Of a DNA stretch of 64,000 nt, positions 8,866 through 16,364 are shown in pieces; position 1 is the stretch's first letter, and every line of letters starts with the position of its first letter. A model generated the notes under the pieces. It did no database searches. It was given only the letters and a program-made list of their open reading frames with translations, and had not been told where the DNA came from. Made by a program: the position numbers and the translations under genes. This DNA is from Flagellimonas amoyensis (GTDB lineage Bacteria; Bacteroidota; Bacteroidia; Flavobacteriales; Flavobacteriaceae), in contig NZ_QBUK01000005.1 in NCBI RefSeq assembly GCF_003058265.1, positions 1 through 64,000 on the forward strand, in the 5' to 3' direction.

Positions 8866-9483
8866 ATGAAAACAGTTAAGTTGTTCAGTATGGCCATGCT
8901 CTGTATGGCAATGGTTTTAATGTCCTGTTCTGGTGAGGACGGGGAACGTGGCCTTCAGGGACCAGCAGGTGTTCAAGGGCCGGCAGGAGCTGATGGCGAG
9001 GATGGAACTAATGGAACCAACGGCACCAATGGAACGAATGGTGTGGACGGCAATGCCAATGTGCAATCGGTCAAAATAAACATGGAGGCATGGAATGGAG
9101 GGGAGTTCTTTGAATTCGATATGCCGATTGTAGCGGAAAAGAGATCCAATTTTGCCTTCCTTTTTTACATGGAATATTTTATTGAAGCTGAAGTTGCAGT
9201 ACATTCGGTTCCAGGCGGGCCTGTTTTTGACCTTTTCACGACAGATGTGAGTTTTTTGGCCAATTCCGATGAAAGTCCGAATGGGATTATTGTGTTCAAG
9301 GATAGCCAAGGAGCTCTTTTTAATGTACCTCCCGGTTTTTACCTTAACCTTGTCATTGTTGCCATAGAGGTTAATACCATGCAAGGCAAAGCCGGTACTG
9401 GAGATATGATGGCCGAACTCAAAGCCGCAGGAGTGGACACCAACGATTATCATGCGGTGGCAGCCTATTTTGGTCTGCACTAA
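8866..9483 (+). CDS. Lipoprotein with collagen-like Gly-X-Y repeats
   Basis: The start is ATG 8866, giving a 205-residue lipoprotein (signal MKTVKLFSMAMLCMAMVLMSC, lipobox LMSC); an in-frame ATG ten codons upstream would spoil the signal peptide. Directly after the lipidated Cys come about fourteen Gly-X-Y triplets (GED GER GLQ GPA GVQ GPA GAD GED, then GTN four times, GVD, GNA). The remaining 140 residues form a globular domain with no family I recognise. Acidic residues just after the Cys (SGEDGE) resemble Bacteroidetes surface-export signals, so it may be displayed on the outer surface. It is a single-gene unit with its own terminator; TACTTTTG at 8831 fits a -7 box. Confidence 0.85.
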   Translation: MKTVKLFSMAMLCMAMVLMSCSGEDGERGLQGPAGVQGPAGADGEDGTNGTNGTNGTNGVDGNANVQSVKINMEAWNGGEFFEFDMPIVAEKRSNFAFLFYMEYFIEAEVAVHSVPGGPVFDLFTTDVSFLANSDESPNGIIVFKDSQGALFNVPPGFYLNLVIVAIEVNTMQGKAGTGDMMAELKAAGVDTNDYHAVAAYFGLH

Positions 9484-9530
9484 AAAAGGAAATTACCCCT
9501 TTTGGGGCACATCCCAACCATTAAGCGGAA

Positions 9531-9556
9531 AGCCGGACACTGTCCGGCTTTTATTT
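9531..9556 (+). terminator. Rho-independent terminator
   Basis: AGCCGGACACTGTCCGGCT forms an 8-9 bp perfect stem with a tiny loop and is followed by TTTATTTTT. It ends the collagen-like lipoprotein gene 47 bases after its stop codon. Confidence 0.9.
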
Positions 9557-9591
9557 TTCTGATTGAGTTTTAACAATACATAAAATCAATT

Positions 9592-9627
9592 ATAGGAAAT
9601 ATTCCATAAATTTGGAATAAATCCTAT
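9592..9627. promoter_or_regulatory. Two-part perfect dyad overlapping the -7 box of the radical SAM gene
   Basis: The arms ATAGGA (9592-9597) and TATTCCA (9600-9606) are mirrored by TGGAATA (9613-9619) and TCCTAT (9622-9627), with AA spacers at matching positions on both sides. The centre TAAATTTG (9607-9614) is a perfect TAnnTTTG -7 box, and the start codon lies at 9632. This looks like an operator for a dimeric or tetrameric repressor; the regulator is unknown. Confidence 0.6.
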
Positions 9628-9631
9628 TTTT

Positions 9632-10705
9632 ATGTCTTCCGATAATTTCCTAAAGGGCAGGGGTGCACAAAAAAACACGCCCAATCAATTTTTACAGCAT
9701 GTATATGAGATGCGGGAGGACTTTTTGGAATTTTGTAGGATAGAGGGTGAGGAAGCCGAAAGCAATAAGACCCAATATATCCCCATTTTCCCAAAGACCA
9801 TAGTGAACAAAGTGGACAGCCCGGATGTGGGGATGATGTTCTCCATGAACCCATACCAAGGCTGTGAACATGGCTGTATCTATTGCTATGCAAGAAATGC
9901 CCACGAATATTGGGGATATAGTGCCGGATTGGATTTTGAACGAAAGATCTTGGTGAAGAAATCGGCCCCAGAGCTGTTGGAGGCCAAGATAAAACACAAA
10001 AATTGGAAGGCACAGACCATCGTCCTGTCGGGCAACACGGATTGCTACCAACCAGCTGAGCAAAAATTCGAGATCACCCGAAAATGTTTGGAGGTGTTCT
10101 TAAAATACAGGCATCCCGTGGGCATCATCACTAAAAATGCCTTGGTATTGCGTGATCTGGATGTTTTAAAAGAACTGAATGCCCACAGATTGCTGGCCGT
10201 GAACATATCCGTTACCTCACTTTCCGAGGCGACGAGAAGAAAACTAGAACCCCGCACGGCATCCATCCAGAAAAGATTGAAGACCATCCAAGTCCTGTCA
10301 GAGAACAATATTCCTGTGAACGCCATGTTGGCTCCCATGATTCCCGGAATCAACAGCCATGAACTGTTGCCGTTGGCAAAAACGGTATCCGAGCATGGGG
10401 CGCTTTCTTTTGGGTTCACCGTGGTTAGGCTGAACGGGGCCATTGGACAGATTTTTACGGATTGGATCAAAAAGGCCATGCCGGACCGCGCCGAAAAAGT
10501 ACTCCACCAGATCCAGGACTGCCATGGCGGCACCATAAACGACAGTCGGTTTGGGTTAAGGAACAGGGGAGAGGGAAAGATAGCTTCTCAAATACATGAT
10601 ATGGCCCGATTGGCGAGGAAAAAGTATTTCATGGGCAAAGAGTTCCCCATTCTGAACAAGGAACTCCATGAGCAATACAAAGATGGCCAGATGAGGTTGT
10701 TCTGA
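9632..10705 (+). CDS. PA0069-family radical SAM protein
   Basis: This 357-residue protein has the radical SAM cysteines C78, C82 and C85 in GCEHGCIYCYARNAHEYWG, followed by the family-typical DFERKILVKKSAPELLE and VLSGNTDCYQP segments. The fold belongs to the group related to spore photoproduct lyase (PA0069/Rv2578c type). It should cleave S-adenosylmethionine using a 4Fe-4S cluster, but its substrate is not known. The start ATG 9632 lies immediately after a striking dyad and -7 box, with no clear Shine-Dalgarno, so the leader is very short. It is a single-gene unit followed by a REP-like hairpin. Confidence 0.9.
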   Translation: MSSDNFLKGRGAQKNTPNQFLQHVYEMREDFLEFCRIEGEEAESNKTQYIPIFPKTIVNKVDSPDVGMMFSMNPYQGCEHGCIYCYARNAHEYWGYSAGLDFERKILVKKSAPELLEAKIKHKNWKAQTIVLSGNTDCYQPAEQKFEITRKCLEVFLKYRHPVGIITKNALVLRDLDVLKELNAHRLLAVNISVTSLSEATRRKLEPRTASIQKRLKTIQVLSENNIPVNAMLAPMIPGINSHELLPLAKTVSEHGALSFGFTVVRLNGAIGQIFTDWIKKAMPDRAEKVLHQIQDCHGGTINDSRFGLRNRGEGKIASQIHDMARLARKKYFMGKEFPILNKELHEQYKDGQMRLF

Positions 10706-10768
10706 AGTAAAATGGCAATGAACAACCATTACTTGTATTTACAAAATATGGGTGCAGATTGCGGAATA

Positions 10769-10825
10769 TGTCAAGTTGAGCGCAGTCGAAACCTATTGAA
10801 ATTCTCGACTGCGCTCGAATTGACA
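10769..10825. repeat. REP-like palindromic hairpin
   Basis: The arm at 10769-10791 (core TTGAGCGCAGTCGA) pairs with the arm at 10802-10825 (core TCGACTGCGCTCGAA) with about 20 of 23 positions matching and a 10-base loop. It lies between convergent genes, where it could act as a transcript-end structure. One diverged half-copy occurs at 8490-8505, which suggests a dispersed repeat family. Confidence 0.7.
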
Positions 10826-10871
10826 GAGGGTAACCTTTTAGGACACCTCTTTTACTTCTAATATGCGAGGC

Positions 10872-12296
10872 TTACTTCAGTTCCCACCCTTTGCGATAGT
10901 CGCGGGTCACCCATTCATTGGCCTTGTCATAGTTGGTGATCTTCATGTTCTCCCCATCCCAAAGTAGTTTTCTTCTACCGGGGGAATCGAAAGGTTCCCA
11001 GTCCCGTGCAGTTTTTCCGGGTTTCAGTTCCTTGTATTGATAGGCTTTCACGGCCAAGTTCCCCATAAGTACGGTTTCTGTCAACCTACCTGCCTTATCA
11101 AAGTTGGATGATGTGGCGGCACCGTTGAGGCAACCATCAACAAAGTTGGCAATGTGTCCGTCCATACCTCCGGGGATCCTTGGGTATTTTGGAGCGGGCG
11201 ATTTGTATAGGTCCATCATATCGGAAGGCAACAAACGGGCATTTCTGGAATAGGTATCGCATACCAAAGTACCCTTATCCCCATACATGATGGTACCTCC
11301 ACCAGTATCGCCAATAGTTTCACCGTCTTTTAGTTCATCCGGAAGATCGGGCTTAAGGCCTCCATCATACCAGTTAAGGGCGATATCACCATGTTCCTCA
11401 TGCTCAAATTTCAAGTGGATCTTGGAGGAAGGCGGACAGGATTGGCTGTAATCGGCTTCCACAAAATCATCTACCCAAACCGTGGTGCAACTGGCTTCTG
11501 CTTCGGTGGGATACCCAAGGTCCAGCACACTGAAAGGGGTTTCCATGATGTGGCAGCCCATATCACCCAACGCACCTGTTCCAAAATCCCAGAACCCTCT
11601 CCATTTGAAGGGAAGATAAGCATCGTTGTAATCTCTCATAGCTGCAGGGCCCAACCAAAGGTCCCAGTCCAATTCTTTGGGAATACGGTCTTTTTGGGTA
11701 GGCGTAGGCACGCCTTGTGGCCACACGGGACGGTTGGTCCAACAGTCAATGGTGTGTATTTTTCCGATGACACCGGACTCCACCCATTCCCGGGCGATAC
11801 GGCTGTCATCGCTGGAAGCTCCTTGGTTGCCCATTTGGGTCACAATGCCCTTCTCTTTGGCCACTTGGGTCATCAAGCGGGCCTCGTGGATGTTATGGGT
11901 CAATGGTTTTTCAACATAGGCATGTTTTTTCTCCCGCATAAAGGGAAGCGCTATGGTGGCATGGGTATGGTCTGGGGTTGCGACCATTACGGCATCAATG
12001 TCTTTCAATTGTTCATCATAGACCTTTCTGAAATCCTTATATCGTTTTACGTCAGGGAAAAGATCGTAGGTAGGTTTTGCCCTTCGGTCGTCCACATCAC
12101 AGAAGGATACAAATTTGACTCTGCCGGTGGCGTTCAATCCTTTGACCACACCATTCCCCCTACCACCTACACCAAAAGCGGCAACATAAAGGGTATCACT
12201 TGGTGGAACATGCATTTTGCCCAAAACATGGCTTGGTACAATGGAAAACGCGGCCGAGGCAGCCGCGGCATTTTTTAGGAACTTTCTTCTTTGCAT
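10872..12296 (-). CDS. Tat-exported Gfo/Idh/MocA-family oxidoreductase
   Basis: I start at ATG 12296 (474 residues) because MQRRKFLKNAAAASAAF is a textbook twin-arginine signal (RRKFLK); longer frames would bury it. The mature protein has a Rossmann N-terminus with GVGGRG, the EKPLTHN motif of Gfo/Idh/MocA enzymes, and GDMGCHIME with the conserved catalytic-region histidine. These enzymes hold NAD(P) tightly and oxidise or reduce sugars, and Tat export fits folding with cofactor in the cytosol. It resembles the exported subfamily sometimes grouped with GH109. It may add a periplasmic sugar 3-dehydrogenase to the keto-sugar genes at 27-39 kb, but no neighbour shows this. Confidence 0.87.
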   Translation of the reverse strand: MQRRKFLKNAAAASAAFSIVPSHVLGKMHVPPSDTLYVAAFGVGGRGNGVVKGLNATGRVKFVSFCDVDDRRAKPTYDLFPDVKRYKDFRKVYDEQLKDIDAVMVATPDHTHATIALPFMREKKHAYVEKPLTHNIHEARLMTQVAKEKGIVTQMGNQGASSDDSRIAREWVESGVIGKIHTIDCWTNRPVWPQGVPTPTQKDRIPKELDWDLWLGPAAMRDYNDAYLPFKWRGFWDFGTGALGDMGCHIMETPFSVLDLGYPTEAEASCTTVWVDDFVEADYSQSCPPSSKIHLKFEHEEHGDIALNWYDGGLKPDLPDELKDGETIGDTGGGTIMYGDKGTLVCDTYSRNARLLPSDMMDLYKSPAPKYPRIPGGMDGHIANFVDGCLNGAATSSNFDKAGRLTETVLMGNLAVKAYQYKELKPGKTARDWEPFDSPGRRKLLWDGENMKITNYDKANEWVTRDYRKGWELK

Positions 12297-12355
12297 TTTG
12301 TTTAGTTTGATTAAATGTCCATCACAAGATACAAAAAAGTGTAGGAGAAGGAAGA

Positions 12356-13015
12356 TTATTCCTTTCCATTCCACTCGCTATAAAACCGTTCCAGATAGTC
12401 CAGCATGAATAGGTGTCTCTCTTGGGCCATTTTTTTTCCAGTTTCGGTGTTGATGCCGTCTTTCAGCAACAATAGCTTTTCATAAAAGTGGTTGATGGTC
12501 GGGGCTTGGGAGGCCTTGTATTCCTCCTTCGTCATGTTGGGGCTGGGGGGGATGTTCGGGTCGTAGAGTGCCCTGTTTTTGAAACCGCCATAGTTGAAGG
12601 CCCGGGCAATGCCAATGGCACCCATGGCATCCAATCGGTCCGCATCTTGCATGATTTCCAGTTCTTTGGAGGTGAATTTTTGCCCCTCCCCATCCAGACT
12701 GTTTTTAAAGGACATGTGTTGGACGATCAGCACCACATGCTCGATGGTATTTTCATCCACGCCTTCGGATTCCAGAAACCCCCGGGCTATTTTCGGACCA
12801 ATGGATTCATCACCCTGATGGAACTTGGGGTCGGCAATGTCGTGTAAAAGTGCTGCCAATTGCACGGTCAGCGCATCTGCACTTTCATGCTGTAAGAGCA
12901 TTTTGGAGGTGTTGAACACCCGCTCAATATGGAACCAATCATGTCCGCCTTCCGCATCATGGAGCGTTTCCTTGACAAATTGGATAGTTTTTTCTAGGAG
13001 AGCTTCGTTGTTCAT
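12356..13015 (-). CDS. HD-domain metal-dependent phosphohydrolase
   Basis: This 219-residue protein has HD-superfamily ligands: H29 in GGHDWFHIERV, the H58-D59 doublet in ALLHDIADPKFH, and a later Asp in MQDADRLDAMGA. It resembles the YedJ-like group of cytosolic HD hydrolases that act on phosphoesters, probably nucleotides. Its ATG overlaps the stop of plsC by four bases (ATGA), so the two are translationally coupled. The substrate is unknown. Confidence 0.88.
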   Translation of the reverse strand: MNNEALLEKTIQFVKETLHDAEGGHDWFHIERVFNTSKMLLQHESADALTVQLAALLHDIADPKFHQGDESIGPKIARGFLESEGVDENTIEHVVLIVQHMSFKNSLDGEGQKFTSKELEIMQDADRLDAMGAIGIARAFNYGGFKNRALYDPNIPPSPNMTKEEYKASQAPTINHFYEKLLLLKDGINTETGKKMAQERHLFMLDYLERFYSEWNGKE

Positions 13016-13749
13016 TTGGAAGTATGTATTCCTGATACAATCTGTGCTTCGGCACGGGCAATGAGTTCGTCGGCATTCCCTTTGTTCTCAAATGGGGCAT
13101 GTACTTGAAACTGGACATGCGAGCCCAGCCCCATCGGAAATTTTCCATAGCGGAGCAGTTTCCAGGAATTGTTGATGCTGATGGGAACGATCAGGGCCGA
13201 TGGGGCCTGCTTCATCAAGACCTTTAGCCCAGTGGTCCTGAAAGGTTTTGGATCTCCTGTGCGACTGCGGGTGCCCTCAGGGAAAATGACCGCGCTGCGT
13301 TGGTGTGTTTCAATATACTTTCCCAATTTTTGAAGCTCGGTGATGGATTGTTTGGGATCTTTCCTGTCGATAAGTGCCGATCCACCATGCCTTAGGTTGA
13401 AGGACACACTCGGGATGCCCTTGCCCAGTTCTATTTTGCTCACAAATTTGGGATGGTGTTTCCGCATGTAACAGATCAGAGGGGGAATGTCGTACATGCT
13501 CTGGTGGTTGGTCACAATGATCAGTGGCCTGTCCGTTGGAATGTTATGGGGATTTTCAAAACTGTAGCGTGTGCCCAGCACGTTGGTACATCGCATAATG
13601 AACCAGTTCAGTACGGTCACGCTCCTTTTGTGCGCATCGTAGCCGAACACCTTCAAACAGAACCATTGGATAGGATGGAACAGCACCAGTACCAATCCAA
13701 ATAAAAGGAAGAAAAGGACGGTCAGGGGATAGGATAGCAATTTTATCAC
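13012..13749 (-). CDS. plsC: 1-acyl-sn-glycerol-3-phosphate acyltransferase
   Basis: The 245-residue protein starts at GTG 13749. An N-terminal membrane helix (LTVLFFLLFGLVLVLF) precedes the PlsC acyltransferase motifs: NHQSMYD (H82, D87), the phosphate-binding FPEGTRSR, and a later VPISINNSW segment. It transfers an acyl chain to lysophosphatidic acid at the inner membrane to make phosphatidic acid. It is followed by and overlaps the HD hydrolase gene, and the link between the two functions is not obvious. Confidence 0.92.
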   Translation of the reverse strand: MIKLLSYPLTVLFFLLFGLVLVLFHPIQWFCLKVFGYDAHKRSVTVLNWFIMRCTNVLGTRYSFENPHNIPTDRPLIIVTNHQSMYDIPPLICYMRKHHPKFVSKIELGKGIPSVSFNLRHGGSALIDRKDPKQSITELQKLGKYIETHQRSAVIFPEGTRSRTGDPKPFRTTGLKVLMKQAPSALIVPISINNSWKLLRYGKFPMGLGSHVQFQVHAPFENKGNADELIARAEAQIVSGIHTSK

Positions 13750-13779
13750 GGCAAAAACTTACATATAGTTGATGGTAAA

Positions 13780-13806
13780 AATAAAAAAACCACCCTTTAG
13801 GGTGGC
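13780..13806 (-). terminator. Rho-independent terminator of the bacilliredoxin gene
   Basis: On the minus strand CCACCC-TAAA-GGGTGG (13805-13790) is followed by TTTTTTTATTTTT. It lies 25 bases past the stop of the gene at 13831-14241. Confidence 0.88.
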
Positions 13807-13830
13807 ATGGAATTTAAGTCATGGAAGGAA

Positions 13831-14241
13831 TCAACAAAACTCGTTGTAGGCTTCCATCAAATTTTCGGCGATGAGTTCCGCTGGTCTTCCCTCAATGTGG
13901 TGCCTTTCTATCATGTGTACCAATTCACCGTCCCTGAAAAGGGCCATACTGGGTGAAGATGGGGGGAAAGGGACCATGTGGTTTCTTGCAGTGTTCACCG
14001 CTTCGGTGTCCACCCCGGCAAAAACGGTCACCAAATGGTTCGGTTTCTTGCTGTTCTGTAGGCTCAATTTGGCAGCTGGCCTGGCGTTGGCCGCGGCACA
14101 ACCACAAACGGAATTGACCACGACAAGGGTGGTTCCATCCTTCTTCAGGGCGTTTTCAACGGCCTCACTTGTATATAGTTCTTCAAACCCGGCTGTGGCC
14201 AAGTCTGCTCGCATGGGTTTTACCAATTCTTCGGGATACAT
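13831..14241 (-). CDS. BrxA/BrxB-family bacilliredoxin (DUF1094)
   Basis: I start at ATG 14241 (136 residues, MYPEELVKPMRADL), where a purine-rich AAGAAG lies just upstream; a frame extension of 12 codons is not supported by the family start. The protein has a thioredoxin-like fold with the CGC active site (C46, C48) in VVVNSVCGCAAANARP, which defines BrxA/BrxB. In Bacillus these remove bacillithiol from oxidised protein thiols; in Flavobacteriia bacillithiol use is plausible but not shown here. It is a single-gene unit with its own terminator. Confidence 0.9.
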   Translation of the reverse strand: MYPEELVKPMRADLATAGFEELYTSEAVENALKKDGTTLVVVNSVCGCAAANARPAAKLSLQNSKKPNHLVTVFAGVDTEAVNTARNHMVPFPPSSPSMALFRDGELVHMIERHHIEGRPAELIAENLMEAYNEFC

Positions 14242-14363
14242 AGGCTTCTTTTTTAATGAAGTACAAAGATACGGCATTGTCGGGTTTTTTTCATCACCCT
14301 TAACATAGCTTAAGACTTTGTTTCTTGGGTAAAGCCCTATATTTGGGGTTTAAAATTTGTAGG

Positions 14364-15089
14364 ATGGTCAAATGGGTGGCCGCCGTTCTCGGCTTTTTTT
14401 TGTTTCGGTTTCCTGGTGCAGTGTTGGGCTTTTTTTTGGGAAGCCTTATGGACAGTCTTGGAAAATCTGACAGTGGGGCAAAAAGTTTTACCCGACAGAC
14501 GGTCTCCCCCGCTGATTTTGAACTGAACCTACTTTCCCTTTGTTCCATCATCATCAAGGCCGATGGACAGGTGAGCCAAAAGGAGCTCGACTATGTGCGA
14601 CAGTACTTTTTGAGCACCTATGGCAAGGAAAAGGCCAATGCCATTTTTAGGACCTTCAACGAGGTCATCAAAAAAAGGGAGATATCGGCACAGCGCATTT
14701 GCTCCTATCTGTCGCAGCGTACCCGATATGAGGTCCGGTTGCAGTTGTTGCACTTTCTGTTCGGGATAGCACAGGCCGATGGACAGGTGAGCCAGGCCGA
14801 AATCAACAAGTTGAGGGAGATTGCGGGCTATCTGAAAGTGGGCCAATACGATTTTGAGAGTATCATGGCAATGTTCATCAAGTCTGCGGACAATGCCTAC
14901 AAGATTTTGGAGGTGAACAAGGATGCTACGGACGAAGAAATAAAAAAAGCCTATCGGAGCATGGCCAAAAAATACCATCCTGACCGTGTAGTGACTGAGG
15001 ATGAGGCCATCAAGAAAGGGGCTGAGGAGAAGTTCAAAGAGGTGCAGAAAGCCTATGAGACCATACAAAAGGAACGGGGCATCGCTTAA
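14364..15089 (+). CDS. TerB-like/DnaJ co-chaperone-type membrane protein
   Basis: I start at ATG 14364 (241 residues, [16 protein letters not shown]); a TTG 13 codons upstream is possible. A hydrophobic, glycine-rich N-terminal hairpin (about 5-28) should anchor it in the membrane. A TerB-like acidic metal-binding helical domain follows at about 45-165, with two [18 protein letters not shown] repeats. A C-terminal J domain (about 178-241) has the HPD motif in KKYHPDRVV. The order matches DjlA-type co-chaperones, which stimulate DnaK at the membrane. A spacer with 7-bp-period repeats follows. Confidence 0.88.
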   Translation: MVKWVAAVLGFFLFRFPGAVLGFFLGSLMDSLGKSDSGAKSFTRQTVSPADFELNLLSLCSIIIKADGQVSQKELDYVRQYFLSTYGKEKANAIFRTFNEVIKKREISAQRICSYLSQRTRYEVRLQLLHFLFGIAQADGQVSQAEINKLREIAGYLKVGQYDFESIMAMFIKSADNAYKILEVNKDATDEEIKKAYRSMAKKYHPDRVVTEDEAIKKGAEEKFKEVQKAYETIQKERGIA

Positions 15090-15111
15090 TTTTTAGGAAT
15101 TTGTGGATAGT

Positions 15112-15238
15112 GCGTTTCAGCTTGAACTAAAAACCCCTAAACTTTATCAAACCTGAAACTTGAAACAACAACAGAATATTTGACACCAAGCACCGAGTAT
15201 CTAACTCCAAATAACCTAATAACAGAATCAACAATACC
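15112..15238. repeat. Degenerate 7-bp-period repeat spacer
   Basis: From 15151 the sequence reads in heptamers ACCTGAA, ACTTGAA, ACAACAA, CAGAATA, TTTGACA, CCAAGCA, CCGAGTA, and on to the next start codon, with A kept in the last column almost throughout. GTTTCAG near 15114 is the reverse complement of CTGAAAC near 15153, so the tract has an inverted layout. No gene is seen in it. Confidence 0.55.
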
Positions 15239-15823
15239 ATGCAAGATTTTATATTTTACATCCAACTGGGGCTGAACCATGTATTGGATTTTGGGGCTTA
15301 TGACCACATCCTCTTCTTATCTGCATTGGCCGTGCCCTTTACGTTCAAGCAATGGAAACGGGTGTTGATCCTGGCCACGGTGTTCACCATCACCCACTGT
15401 ATTTCCTTGGCGTTTTCCGTTTATGAGGTCGTTACCGTGGATGTGGGCCTTATCGAGTTTCTGATTCCGGTGACGATTTTGCTGACGGCTCTTTTCAACT
15501 TCACCTACGTGTTCAAGGAGGCCATGGATGTTGGGCTTTTTCTGCACATTTTGGCCACTTCTTTTTTTGGTTTGGTGCATGGATTTGGGTTTTCCAACTA
15601 TTTTAAAATGTTGATGGCAGAAGAGGAGGACAAGATTACCCCTTTGTTGGGTTTCGCAACGGGCATTGAGCTTTCGCAGGTGACTATCATCTTGGTAGTG
15701 CTCACCATTGCCTATGTGGTATTGGACCTTTTGAAGGTCAAAAGGCGTATTTTTATCACGGTGGCCTCCATTTTGATCATCGCCATCACAATACCCCTGC
15801 TCATTGCCACGTTTCCCATGTAG
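15239..15823 (+). CDS. HupE/UreJ-family membrane protein
   Basis: This 194-residue protein has six or so transmembrane helices and the family motif with histidines and acidic residues in the first helix pair (LGLNHVLDFGAYDHILF), then THCISLAFSVY and GLVHGFGFSNY. HupE/UreJ proteins are thought to carry nickel or a related metal. No urease or hydrogenase genes are near, so the substrate is uncertain, and in Flavobacteriia this short form is common on its own. Confidence 0.85.
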   Translation: MQDFIFYIQLGLNHVLDFGAYDHILFLSALAVPFTFKQWKRVLILATVFTITHCISLAFSVYEVVTVDVGLIEFLIPVTILLTALFNFTYVFKEAMDVGLFLHILATSFFGLVHGFGFSNYFKMLMAEEEDKITPLLGFATGIELSQVTIILVVLTIAYVVLDLLKVKRRIFITVASILIIAITIPLLIATFPM

Positions 15824-15911
15824 GGCCCCGTTAAATTTAACCGAATAAGGTTGTAAGGGTCTTGCAAAGCAGGTATATTTATTTCAGCATCAGCATTTTT
15901 GATATTGACCT

Positions 15912-16349
15912 ATGACGGAGAGCAAACAAGAAAAATATGACAAGGCCTACCTGCGGATGGCCCAGGAATGGGGAAAACTCTCCTACTGCAAAAGAAGACA
16001 GGTAGGGGCCATCATTGTCAAGGACCGTATGATCATATCCGATGGATACAACGGAACGCCCACTGGTTTTGAGAACATTTGCGAGGACGATGAAGGATAT
16101 ACCAAATGGTATGTGCTCCATGCCGAGGCAAACGCCATACTCAAAGTAGCTTCCTCCACCCAGTCCTGTGAAGGGGCCACATTGTACATCACATTGTCCC
16201 CATGCAGGGAATGCAGTAAACTGGTGCACCAGTCTGGCATAAAACGTGTGGTGTACCAGCAGGCATACAAAGATGATTCTGGGTTGAAATTCCTGGAGAA
16301 GGCCGGTGTAGAGATTTTACATTTGCCCGTTGTGGAGGAAATGGTTTGA
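15912..16349 (+). CDS. dCMP deaminase family protein
   Basis: The 145-residue protein has the zinc deaminase motifs HAEAN (H70, E72) and PCRECSK (C98, C101), and a dCMP-deaminase-type N-terminus with YCKRRQVGAIIVKD and GYNGTPTGFEN. It should convert dCMP to dUMP for thymidylate synthesis. It precedes the S41 protease gene by 15 bases and is probably in the same transcript. Confidence 0.92.
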   Translation: MTESKQEKYDKAYLRMAQEWGKLSYCKRRQVGAIIVKDRMIISDGYNGTPTGFENICEDDEGYTKWYVLHAEANAILKVASSTQSCEGATLYITLSPCRECSKLVHQSGIKRVVYQQAYKDDSGLKFLEKAGVEILHLPVVEEMV

Positions 16350-16364
16350 ACCTCAATTGCTATT

